Below, one piece after another: positions 25,039 to 34,827 of a DNA stretch of 64,000 nucleotides. The translations under genes were made by a program, and so were the position numbers. The first letter of the stretch is position 1. Every line of letters begins with the position of its first letter. Source of the DNA: Rotaria sordida (taxonomy: Eukaryota; Rotifera; Eurotatoria; Philodinida; Philodinidae); contig CAJNOL010000242.1 in assembly GCA_905250125.1 (NCBI GenBank), positions 124,001 to 188,000 on the forward strand, read 5' to 3'. The notes beneath the pieces are model-generated. The model made no database searches and was not told the origin of the DNA. It was given only the letters and a program-made list of their open reading frames with translations.

Positions 25039-25707
25039 ATGAATATTATTCGTCGTTTTCTTTCAACTTCAACAGAAAATAGTTCTTATACTATTTCATC
25101 ACGTCTTCTTAATCGTAATCCACGTACACTTGAATGGCAAAATTTACAATGGCGTTCGATTGGTTGGCCATTACAATATCCATCAAAAGATTACTTACAT
25201 CGTGCACGTCTTCTTTCATCTGGTAGACATTTAATAGCACAAATTGATCATTATTATACAGGAAATACTTGTGTACAAGCATCAACACGTGAATGGGCTA
25301 TTCGAAAACATTTAGCTACATGTAAAGATCGTTCTGTTGCTTATAATCTTGGATTAATATTAGCACAACGTGCAGAACAATGTGGTATAACAAAAATATG
25401 TTTTGGTCATCCATATGATCAACAATATGAAAAATCTTCTCGTTTACAATATTTTTATCGTGGTTTAATTGATTCAAATATTGAATTTGAACAAAGAGAA
25501 AATAATCAAACTCAAATGACAAAAGATTCAATTGATGGTATTAATTATGATGAACATGAACATGATGTTAGATATACACCACCAAAAATTCATTATCCAC
25601 CAGATACATATCAAGAAAAATTACATTATTTTCAATTAGGATTAAATAAAAAGAATGAACTATTATCAAATAATGAAATGAATAAAGAAGAAAAAATTTC
25701 ATCGTAA
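25039..25707 (+). CDS. MRPL18: Mitochondrial ribosomal protein uL18m
   Basis: A single exon encoding 222 residues. An N-terminal basic and serine-rich stretch (MNIIRRFLSTSTENSS) fits a mitochondrial targeting peptide. The family signature is clear: NRNPRTLEWQNLQWRSIGWP, then FP-like spacing, HRARLLSSGRHLIAQIDHY, the highly conserved ASTREWAIRKHL, and the GLILAQRAEQCGITKI block. The protein is a component of the large mitochondrial ribosomal subunit near the central protuberance. The C-terminal 60 residues are a charged extension compared with vertebrate proteins. It follows ZFPL1 by 201 bp on the same strand and its ATG abuts a splice acceptor. Confidence 0.9.
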   Translation: MNIIRRFLSTSTENSSYTISSRLLNRNPRTLEWQNLQWRSIGWPLQYPSKDYLHRARLLSSGRHLIAQIDHYYTGNTCVQASTREWAIRKHLATCKDRSVAYNLGLILAQRAEQCGITKICFGHPYDQQYEKSSRLQYFYRGLIDSNIEFEQRENNQTQMTKDSIDGINYDEHEHDVRYTPPKIHYPPDTYQEKLHYFQLGLNKKNELLSNNEMNKEEKISS

Positions 25708-27142
25708 TAGATTTCATGTTTTTCTTTATAGTGAAAACTTTGTATATGTATATATATATAGAATAACAACGATCAAAAATGACAAACTATATCGGTACAT
25801 GTCTTGTTTTTATTCTTGATGAAGGTCCTGTATTGGATTGGATTGAAAAGCCTGTCAAGTTCTTTCCTAAGTAGAATCTATCGATTTAGTGTATGTGATC
25901 CTACCCGAATACAGGATTCTATCATGAAAACTAATTTTCGATTTCAGATCTTGTCATTGTTCCTATCTTAAGATCACCTCTAAAAAAAACAGTCACTTTT
26001 CGTCAGCATGATCGAAACTAAGACAAATGCAGAGAAAGATAGTCTGTGATCTAATCTCTCATAAATGATAAAAATTTTTTGAAGATTTTTCTCATCTCCT
26101 ATTCGAAAAATAAGCTGTTTCTGGAAAAAAACAAAAATTTTTTTTTTCGTTTTATGGGTTGTAGATCGTATCTTCCAGAATTCTCGAAGGAGCTTCATTG
26201 TAGCCAATAACTTTTGTTTTTGTTTGAAAGTTCGTGTTTAGGGCTAGCGACTCTCGTGACCGTTTTATTAAAATAAGCTTTTTTTTAGTATCATAGAAGA
26301 AAACGCTTCTTAGACACAGCGTCATTTTTTAGGGGTGTTTCAAGTCATTGAACTTGTGATTCCTTGTCTGTGTTTAGAAAGTAACAATTTAAAAAAAAAG
26401 ACTCTATGGTGTTCTGCATCCTGATATACTCTCTCAAACGAAAAAAAAATAAATATATAGAGTGAGCCTAAATATTTGCCAAATGTGTTATTTTTGAGCC
26501 TTGTTTGGTAAATATCTCTGTCGGCTGAAAATTTTTTTGTATATATAACTGTTCACTCCCAGTATATGCACAAAGTTTCAGCTCAATAGTGCGTTCTAGC
26601 TTGGAGAACCTATTTTGAGAGGAAGCCTTAAGATACAGCTAGGATCAAAGCATGTCTTTTACATTGCTCATATATGCAACGGAAGATTCGATATTATTAT
26701 TTCAGGATAGAAGGAAATCAAAAGACTTGAAACTTCCACAACAAACTACTTTGATAAAGGCTTGTCTCTATACAGAGTTGCAAGTCAAAGTTCGAAAATC
26801 AGTTTTTCTGAAGGGAACTACAGCATTCATTTAAAAATTACTGTAAACTGGTAGTATCTATGCAGCAATAAGCTAACTATTGATCTAAATAGAATGATAT
26901 AGATCGATTCGATTTCCAAAATATCATGTAGAATCGAAACTGTTAAATCATAAGATAAATACGAAAATTTTAAATATATTTTAAGCAAATTTTCAGTATT
27001 AAATTGTTGGGATTAAAGACGTCACATATTTCAGTACTTAAACAAAACAATATTATACAGATATACTGATATTTCTTAGTCTGGAGACATCCCCTTTGAT
27101 CGCATTTTTTAATTTCTATGTGTTAGAAGTCAGTATGCATGA
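25708..27142. other. Spacer with a degenerate repeat between uL18m and uS11m
   Basis: No gene seen. The segment 25970-26650 is related to 3224-3760, and 26690-26880 resembles part of the repeat at 14640-14900. If the two ribosomal genes were once in one operon, these insertions may have separated them. The ORF at 26652-26834 has no features. Confidence 0.5.
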
Positions 27143-27162
27143 TTTTTATTTTTAAATTTCAG
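27143..27162 (+). promoter_or_regulatory. Splice acceptor abutting the uS11m start (probable trans-splice site)
   Basis: A T-rich tract ending TTTCAG lies directly before the ATG at 27163. The ATG-like reading frame continues upstream only by chance into the tract, which has no in-frame ATG that fits a targeting peptide better. Confidence 0.6.
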
Positions 27163-27795
27163 ATGTTAAATCGTCTTTTCTCCCACTATTTTCCTTTATC
27201 AATATCAACATTTCAACAATCTCTTCGTTTTTTATCATTAACATCTATTAATTATAAACGTTCACATGCTGATATACGTGACGGAGCTGTACGTGAAATA
27301 AATTTACATCCAGAAAAAATTCAAACACCATTAAGTATTGATGTTGATAAATATTATGGTGGTTCTGGTCAAGTTCGTGAAACAGATTTTGAAAAATTAA
27401 TTGGTGATACAAATAATCCTGAAATTCTACAAGTTAAATATGAAGATTTACCAATTGTTCATATGAAATGTACACGTAATAATACATTAGTAGATGTTAG
27501 TGATTGTACAGGTCAACAAATATTTCGTACATCATGTGGTGTTGTTGGTTTTCATAATGCAAAAAAAGGTACAACAACAGCAGCACAAGCTGTTGGAATA
27601 CATATGGGAAATAATTTATTAAGACGTAATATGAAACATGTACGAGTTGTTGTTAAAGGTACTGGCCCAGGACGTTTAATGGCAATAAAAGGTTTACAAT
27701 TAGCTGGGATTGATATTGTTACTATAACTGATAATACTAGTATTCCAACATTACATGTTGGATTACAACGACCAAAGAAAATGAGACGTGTTTAG
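27163..27795 (+). CDS. MRPS11: Mitochondrial ribosomal protein uS11m
   Basis: 210 residues in one exon; the start MLNRLFSHYFPLSISTFQQS is an amphipathic targeting-type sequence. The C-terminal 120 residues form an S11 fold: IVHMKCTRNNTLVDVSDCTG, then SCGVVGFHNAKKGTTTAAQA, the RVVVKGTGPGRLMAIKGLQL loop, and the terminal DNTSIPTLHVGLQRPKKMRR motif with its basic tail. The protein binds 12S rRNA in the platform of the small mitochondrial subunit. I chose the ATG at 27163 because it follows a splice acceptor directly. EMC4 starts 36 bp after its stop codon. Confidence 0.94.
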   Translation: MLNRLFSHYFPLSISTFQQSLRFLSLTSINYKRSHADIRDGAVREINLHPEKIQTPLSIDVDKYYGGSGQVRETDFEKLIGDTNNPEILQVKYEDLPIVHMKCTRNNTLVDVSDCTGQQIFRTSCGVVGFHNAKKGTTTAAQAVGIHMGNNLLRRNMKHVRVVVKGTGPGRLMAIKGLQLAGIDIVTITDNTSIPTLHVGLQRPKKMRRV

Positions 27796-27831
27796 ATAGT
27801 CTTTTGTTTGTTTGTTTGTTTTTTTCTTCAG
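27796..27831 (+). promoter_or_regulatory. 36-bp intercistronic spacer with splice acceptor
   Basis: Between the uS11m stop and the EMC4 ATG there are only 36 bases, mostly T with GTTT repeats, ending TTCTTCAG directly at the ATG. This is too short for a terminator plus promoter and has the form of an operon spacer resolved by spliced-leader trans-splicing. Confidence 0.75.
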
Positions 27832-28502
27832 ATGTCTAATCAATATCCAAGTAGTACTACCACATCGACACGGTCGATTCCTTCACGTCGAAAATGGTTT
27901 ATCGATTTACAAATGCGTAAACATGAACGTTTAGCTGTTGCTATAACAACAACAGCAAGTAGTGATAATGCTTTAACAACAACAACAGCTACTAATGATA
28001 CTCTTGTATTAACACCTATTGGTTATAGTGAACATAGAGTAGCAGATATAGTAACACGCGAAGATGATGATCATTTATTAGCTAAACGTTCATGGGATAT
28101 AGCATTACAACCAATAAAACAATTACCAATGAATATGATTTTTGCATGGATGGCTGGAAATTCATTTTCACTTATGTCAATTATGATTGTTGTTATGTTA
28201 TTTATGAAACCAATACAAGTGAATAGTTTTATTTTTATTCTTTTTTTTTTTATTGAATTTTTCTTCTTTAGTCTATATTTTCTCTTGGTTCAGCATTTTC
28301 ATCATTAGAACATGAAGGTGTAGTTGGAAATATATGGTTACATAAAGTTATCTATTTTTTGGGTAATTTAACACATTTAGCATTAGCTTTATATAAATGT
28401 CAATCGATGGGTTTATTACCAACTTATAATTCAGATTGGATTGCATTTGCTGCTCAACAAACACAAATGGAAATGACTGTTGGAGGATTTTCTTATTCCT
28501 AA
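27832..28502 (+). CDS. EMC4: ER membrane protein complex subunit 4
   Basis: Two exons, 27832-28218 and 28272-28502, joined in phase 0 around a 53-bp intron; 205 residues. After a threonine-rich, low-complexity N-terminus the conserved core begins: AKRSWDIALQPIKQLPMNMI, then the first membrane helix (FAWMAGNSFSLMSIMIVVML) and MKPIQ at the splice junction. The second half contains the family block HKVIYFLGNLTHLALALYKC followed by QSMGLLPTYNSDWIAF. EMC4 belongs to the complex that inserts tail-anchored and multi-pass proteins into the ER membrane. It is the last gene of the apparent cluster, with AATAAA 61 bp after the stop. Confidence 0.92.
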
Positions 28503-28562
28503 TTAATTGTTTTCTTTTTCTTTTTCTGATGCGTTCCATTGTTCTTATGTTTTATGCAAACA

Positions 28563-28568
28563 AATAAA
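28563..28568 (+). terminator. Probable poly(A) signal of EMC4
   Basis: AATAAA lies 61 bp downstream of the EMC4 stop codon and no closer canonical signal was seen on this strand. Confidence 0.5.
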
Positions 28569-29217
28569 ACAAATTAATAAGAATTTTATTTATTTCATTT
28601 CGAAGTGAATGAAACAGAGATTTTGATGATGATTAAATAGTATTAACAAAATGCTATAAAATCGATGAAGCATCGTACAAAGCGAAGAACAATAGACAGC
28701 CTGTTCATAGTGGATGCATGATTTACTCGATTTTTTTTTATCGAGTTTTTATAATTTGCCTATTAAATTAATATTTTCAATTCAAAAAAAGTCGATTTTA
28801 ATATGCCAAATTTTTTCCTATTTAATGAATAATTCAACTTGAAAACTAACCGACACCAGTCGATGTGGCTGGAAAAAAATAATAAGTGAAAGAATCGTGG
28901 TTTGAACGACATGGAATAAATCAGTAACTTAAGATGAAAAAGCGCTGAAATCTACATTGCAGTAATTTTCATTTCACTTGCTCGAAATGTTATGATTTTA
29001 CAAGAATAAAAAGCTTTGATAATGCATCCACCCAAAATGATATCTTTTATTAGAGCTATTTAGAAAAGCTCACATTCCTGAAAAAATAGACTATACCTGA
29101 ACAAATCTAGTAAAATCTTTCTAGTTCATTGTACGATCATTGATTGTCAACAACTAAATATTCCTACTGTATCTCAAAAATTTTATTTCGATTTGTCGAC
29201 AAGTAAAGATAAAAATG
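28569..29217. other. Convergent intergenic region
   Basis: It lies between EMC4 (plus) and a hypothetical gene (minus), both pointing towards it. AT-rich; a short hairpin TACTCGATTTTT / AAAAATCGAGTA-like around 28722-28750 is the only local structure. Confidence 0.5.
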
Positions 29218-29837
29218 TTAACAATCACTTGCACTATACTCATTATCATCATATGAAGCATGACATGCACAATTGATTCGTTGTCTTTTGTTGGCTCGAG
29301 ATAATTTATGCTTTGAATGATGATGTCTTAATGACTTTTTTCGATAATAATTATCCGACAATGAAGATATTGATGGTGATAAATTATTATAACGACGATG
29401 TTTATGAGCCAATTCTCGATCACAATAATCATTACTAATTCTTTTTTTTGATACTGAATAGTATTGTTTATCTAAATATCCGAAATGATGATCTTGTCAC
29501 TATTAGCAATATAATATCTACCGTGTGATCGTGAATTCCACAGTAGAATTGGTGCTCGATTAAAATTCGATGATCGCTGTAATGAAGGTATTGCATATCG
29601 TTGATTGAAACCTGAGATATAGGACTCGAATGTACGCATAGGAGGTGGTATTGGTCCATCATGTATCTCTGCATAATCATTTTTATATCTTTGTTGTTTT
29701 TTATCACCATCACCTGTTGTTTTCTTTGAAAATTGATTTATATTAGTTGTTTTTTTAATGATCTCAGATATTTTTAAAAGAGCATCAATAATTGCTTTTT
29801 CAGTCTGATATCGTTGAATTGAAGAAAATTTTTTCAT
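29218..29837 (-). CDS. Hypothetical basic protein
   Basis: Two exons, 29837-29522 and 29471-29218, with a 51-bp intron whose removal joins the frames (codon split 1/2); 189 residues. It begins MKKFSSIQRYQTEKAIIDAL, where residues 8-25 look like an amphipathic helix. The C-terminal half is rich in Arg, Lys, His and Ser (HKHRRYNNLSPSISSLSDN, then KKSLRHHHSKHKLSRANKRQ). There is no membrane segment within the ORF. An open stretch upstream to 29918 has only a TTG in place of a start. I do not recognise a family. The in-frame splice and ordinary codon use support a real gene, but an exon further upstream is possible. Confidence 0.5.
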
Positions 29838-31287
29838 TGGTAGAGAAAAACAAAAGAACGATACAACAATGGCGTGAAAAAGAAAAAAAAATATCTTAGC
29901 AGCTTGAATGAGCGCCAATTCTAAAATGGAATTATAGAAATCTTTCTACGAACGTGCAAGTCAATCGAAGAATTTTTATTACGGTACGAAGCACTATATA
30001 GTTATCGTTCTCGATTTTCTTTTTTACTTCATAGATATTCCACCAGAATCGTTATTTTGTGACACGATAGTCTAAAGATCGAAGAGTAGTTGTTGCAAAG
30101 TTTCGTTTTTTTTCCGCGATAATGACAACAAGTTTCAACAGCAAAAGTAATTAGATCGAATGTTGCTGCCATCGTTCGAAATTTTCGTTACATCGATGAT
30201 CGGTAAGAACAATTTAAAACTTATTCATTCGTCTCGCATTTTAAACGAAACTTACATCGATATGATAATACATCAATGCCCTTTTGGAGTTATGACCGTT
30301 ACACTGGTTTTTTTAACTTTTGGCACGGTATTTATTTAAAAAAGAACGGACAAACAAAGTTTTAGATCAAAATTCATTTGTCCGATTGTTTTTTTATAAA
30401 TACCATGCCAAAGATGAAAAATTCATTACAATGACCACACCTTCAAAAGATCAGTGTATTGGAAAGAATCCTTCCAGGTTTATTCTAGTCTCAATAGACC
30501 CTACGTAATGATTGAGATCTCATTTCAAACGCGAGGTATCACCTCGGATGATTTCTTCGTAAGTATATGTCTGTTTTCCATTGACTCGACAAAAATCATG
30601 TCATAGTTCTTTATTTTCATACAGAAATTAAGAGTTGATTGAATGTGATCGATTGATTGTGCATTTTTTTCAATTCTGTAGACTTGGAATTTCTTCATAT
30701 TATTGTCAGTGAGAGCATAAATTCAATTCAAAATGAGGGTGTGGGTGTGACTGTGGCTGTGGGTTAAAATGAAGAGAAGACCCACATCCGCACTCGCCCA
30801 CACCTTCAATATTTTCAGAACGCGAGATCAATCCTTTGAGTTTTGCTGGTATACATGTGTACCACCTTGAGAATTTTATAGTCTTCGAGTTTTTGAGAAA
30901 CTTGGAGAAGTATTTTCAATAAATATTAGAAGTCGGCAGAGGCCCGTACAAACTTGCACGGATGATAGGATATATGGATGATATTTAAAAAGTGTACTAT
31001 GTCAAGTTTCTGTGGTCCGAAAAAAGATTTCACTACATAATCTGACAGTAAAGACGGAAGTAGGAAGCAAATTCCTTGTCTATTGACTATAATTCAATAC
31101 AACATCTGTATTGGAGGAGTCAATTTGCCTGTTCAGACAATAGAATGCTATGCTATTGATCGAAAATCAAAGGGAAACTGGACAGGAATATTTTTGCATT
31201 TTCTAAATATGTTACTAGTAAATTCGTTCGTTTATTATAAACAGATCTCTTCTTCTAATATTAGTGTATTAGAATATGTGCCATCTA
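29838..31287. other. Intergenic region left of the hairpin element
   Basis: No gene recognised. It holds a GTGTGGGTGTG hairpin-like tract at 30732-30813. The ORF 30320-30508 and the ORF 31083-31385, which overlaps the next element, have no family features. Confidence 0.5.
30732..30813. repeat. Telomere-like GTGGGTGTG inverted tract
   Basis: GGGTGTGGGTGTGACTGTGG then CTGTGGGTT, a loop of about 15 bases, then AGACCCACATCCGCACTCGC and CCACACCTT. The second half is the approximate reverse complement of the first. The repeat core resembles TGTGGG. Similar tracts occur at 13026, 53717 and 54328. Confidence 0.6.
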
Positions 31288-32095
31288 AAGGGTGTTTCAT
31301 AAGTTTCGACCCTATTTTTATTTTGGTTTTATGCTTGTTATATTTTAAGGTAAAGAGGCAGGGTCTATATATTTTTGAAGAGTAGTGTCTAAGCTATCAT
31401 CCAATATAATTTGAGTCGAATTTGCATGAAATCAGAAAAAGTACTGAATTGATAAAGATATTGAAAAAAAACTTGATCAAAATCAGATTTTCGAATAATA
31501 CAGAATTTCGTTTGCTTGTCTTTAGTAGGTCATATCTTTATCACGACAAAAGCAAATAGTCCTAAATTTTCAGTGTAAGTAGAGCCCATTTGGATCTACT
31601 ATCTATAAAAATTTCATCAATCTTTTTTCTGCTAAAACAGAGTTATCCTCAAAATAGTGAAAATTTTGGAATCTCCATGGTGAGCACTAGAGAATCTGAA
31701 AAACCTGAAATTGTTAATGGTCAATATGTCGAGAATAACTTTATTTTAGTAAGATTAAAATTAATGAGATTTTCATGGATAGTAGATCCAAATGAGCTCT
31801 ACTTACACTGAAAATTTCGGACTATTTGCTTTTGTCGTGATAAAGATATGACCTACTAAAGACAAGCAAACGAAATTCTGTAATATTCGAAAATCTGATT
31901 TTGATCAAGTTTTTTTCAATATTTGTATCAATTCAGTACTTTTTCTGATTTCATGCAAATTCGACTCAAATTATATTGGATGATAGCTTAGACACTACTC
32001 TTCAAAAATATATAGATCCTGCCTCTTAACCTTAAAATATAGCAAGAATAAAAATAAAAATAAAAATGGGGCCGAAACTTATAAAACACCCTTTA
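31286..32095. mobile_element. Long-hairpin element with TA flanks (mariner-like)
   Basis: The body is 31288-32093. The left arm (31288 to about 31662) begins AAGGGTGTTTCATAAGTTTC; the right arm (about 31721 to 32093) is its reverse complement with few differences by eye. The loop is about 60 bp. TA occurs at both edges (31286-31287, 32094-32095). Arms of some 370 bp far exceed normal mariner ends; transcripts would fold into long double-stranded RNA. There is no transposase. Confidence 0.8.
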
Positions 32096-34827
32096 CTTAG
32101 TCTATAAATTTTCACGATAGTCGATGCTTGTGAATCAATACTCATAGAGAGAAATGAAACGAATGTAATGCAATGAACTATGTTGGATTGGTTTTAATGC
32201 ATTTTTATTGATTTAAACACATCAACTCGATAGATGTACAAAGACAGCCAGTGATAAAAAGCTCTTGATGAGATGCAATCATATCGAAAGGAAGAAACGA
32301 AGAAAGAAAAATGAAATCTTATTTTTCTTTGGCAGTTGTTTATTTACATATTCTATCTTCACATTGTTACTAAATGTGCAGACACGAACACAAAAAGAAA
32401 AAATCGATGGCAACAATAATAAAAATTCTTTTCAATGTATTTTGTTTTGTTGGTTCGTTCGTTGATAATGCACTTTTTTTTTGTTGATCTTTCTTGCTTG
32501 TCATAGTTGCATTTTCAAAAGAAACTCAACAGAATTATGCAATCAACATTATGGCCAATTTTTATTATTCGAGGAACAAATCTTTGTGTTTGTGCAAAGA
32601 TATGCGATCATACACTAAAATAATGGTATTTTGTTTTTGTTATTTTTGAATTAAGAAAAACAGCAGTCATGTCTTCAATATCTCTACTAATTTTTGTTAA
32701 AAAAAAATACCAGCGATACTTTTCATTATTAGTCAATTGTATACAAACATAGATGACTCTCTTTCGCATGCATGCAAAACAGAATTCGCTATTAGATGAG
32801 TTGTTTAATCATATTTTACGCCAATAATATTTCCAGTTTTCAATGTATAATATGGAATAGATGTTGATAGTATCAATGATTTGAGATCAGTTTGTGTAGA
32901 GAAATTAAAATTAAATGAAGTCTCAATATGACCAAATTATATTCGAAGATATTTTTTGGAAGAACCAAATAAATCGAAAAAAAAGATAAAAAAGAAATAA
33001 GCATCAAGAATTTCAAATATTCTATGTACGAAGAATATTGTATATAGATGTGAGTGTGGATACATGAGAACAGAATCCTCACTAACAAGCACAATCGCAT
33101 GTTTGTAAGAACTTACCTTTTTTGTAATTATTTTGAAGAAACTTCTTTATATGATTCCAATATGTATCCTTTCAATTTGATCTAATCACTATATATTCAT
33201 ATACACATATTATTACAGATAAAAAAATATCAATACATATGTTCTCTCATTCATTGAAAACAACATTAATTGTTTCGAAGGTGATATCAACTGTTGTATT
33301 TGTGCATGCTTAGACTGAACATTTTTGATATTTTTTCATCCACAATCACGATGAGAGAAAAACGAGTGAATGAAAAATTGATTCAGCAACTATAATGTAT
33401 GATACATATCTTTAGTGATGGAGTACAACATGAGCAGCTTCTTTTGCTTGAGTCATTTATTAACTAATAGCAATATATTGGGCAAGAAGAAACCGTTGTT
33501 CCGTCGTTGCTTCAATGAAAATTCAATCTACTTCTTCTGGTTATTTCGTTCACATTATTAGTATGTCAATCACAGACAGCAGGAAAACAATTGGATTAAC
33601 AATGTCTGTGTTGCTTTTTTTCGTTCCTGTCAGAAAGAGAAAAATTTCGCTTTGAAAGAATCAAAGAAAAATAAACAATGTATGAAACAAGGTATCGAAC
33701 GTAATGGCACTTAAGTCATTGTACAAATGAAAAGTAAATGAAAGTTGGAAAGAATAACAATGGAATAAATGACGTTGTTAGATTTTGTTTTGCTCTTGTG
33801 TTTACTGTTAGCAAGCCTATTTTTAATTAAAACCAGGTCGAGTTTATCGTTGAGTGTCGACATAAAATCAACCAAATTTCACGTCGTTGCACTATCTAGA
33901 AAAAAAACTGAAAGGCAACGACGACTATAGAGTACGGCTTTGCCTTTGCAGCTTCTCTTCACTCATACGCAAATTTCAAACATATCATTTGACGTAGATC
34001 TATATATCAGCTAGTGTAATTGAATTTCAAACTGTTGTCTACTTAAATTTAACTTAAAGAAATTAAATGATATCTAACTGTGGTCCTTCCTCTACATATA
34101 GTATTATCGTTTGCCTTTTAAAAGATAAAAGCTACTAATACACTTCTTTGTCGTCAACCAAGATTTCATCTATGTTTGACTGTGTTTTCTATTAAATATT
34201 AATTTTCATTAAACTAAGATTTTGCTTCCACTTCAATGTTCTATGTAATCTTGTACTCAAACTAAATGTTGGCAATCAATGCAATGGTCTCACAATATTA
34301 ATACAATTTATAGAGAGAACTTTGTTGTCTTTTTTTTATTTGAAAGGTACTGTTTAAAGTCCAGAAATGTTGTTCTTCTGTTCACTGCACTAAGAGATAC
34401 CAGATATCCAGGAACTGAGAGACGCACGATGTGCGAAAGTACCCATTATAATAGGTGCTGTTGTTAATTCCATATTCTCGGCTGAGATCTGCTGAGCCGC
34501 TATTTTCATGGATATGTTGCACTGCTGGAAACATTGATTCTAATTCTCGTCATTCTTTCAATCAAGATTACTAAAAATGAGAGGATAATCATTCTCCGCT
34601 ATTTCTTTTTTTCTATCTGAGATGCGCAAACATTGGTTGTTGCTTTTAGACGTTTATGTTGCAGAGACTGAAATTACAAATCAGTAGTTGTTAAAACGTC
34701 AAGTCTGTCATACTGTGCCAAATGTTCTTGCCAATGTTCTTATAAGACAAAATGATATCTAATGTCGAGAAAGTGTAACTTTTGCAAATGTTCAATAGTT
34801 ATCTATCTTGTGGATTGATTTTACGGT
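32096..34827. repeat. Tandem unit, copy 1 (left part)
   Basis: The first copy of a unit found again at 37470-40100 and 40115-41850. Block A (32170-32480) includes TTTACATATTCTATCTTCAC and AAAATCGATGGCAACAATAA; block B (33590-33900) includes TATGAAACAAGGTATCGAAC and GAAAGTTGGAAAGAATAACA; block C (near 34265) is ATGTTGGCAATCAATGCAAT; block D starts near 34690. It contains no supported coding region; ORFs 32265-32465, 32873-33100 and 34279-34467 are within the repeat. Confidence 0.75.

Noticed and set aside
29838..29918. Signal-like hydrophobic extension of the hypothetical protein
   Set aside because: It starts with TTG, not ATG, and lies next to a T-rich stretch; the ATG at 29837 is the first usable start.
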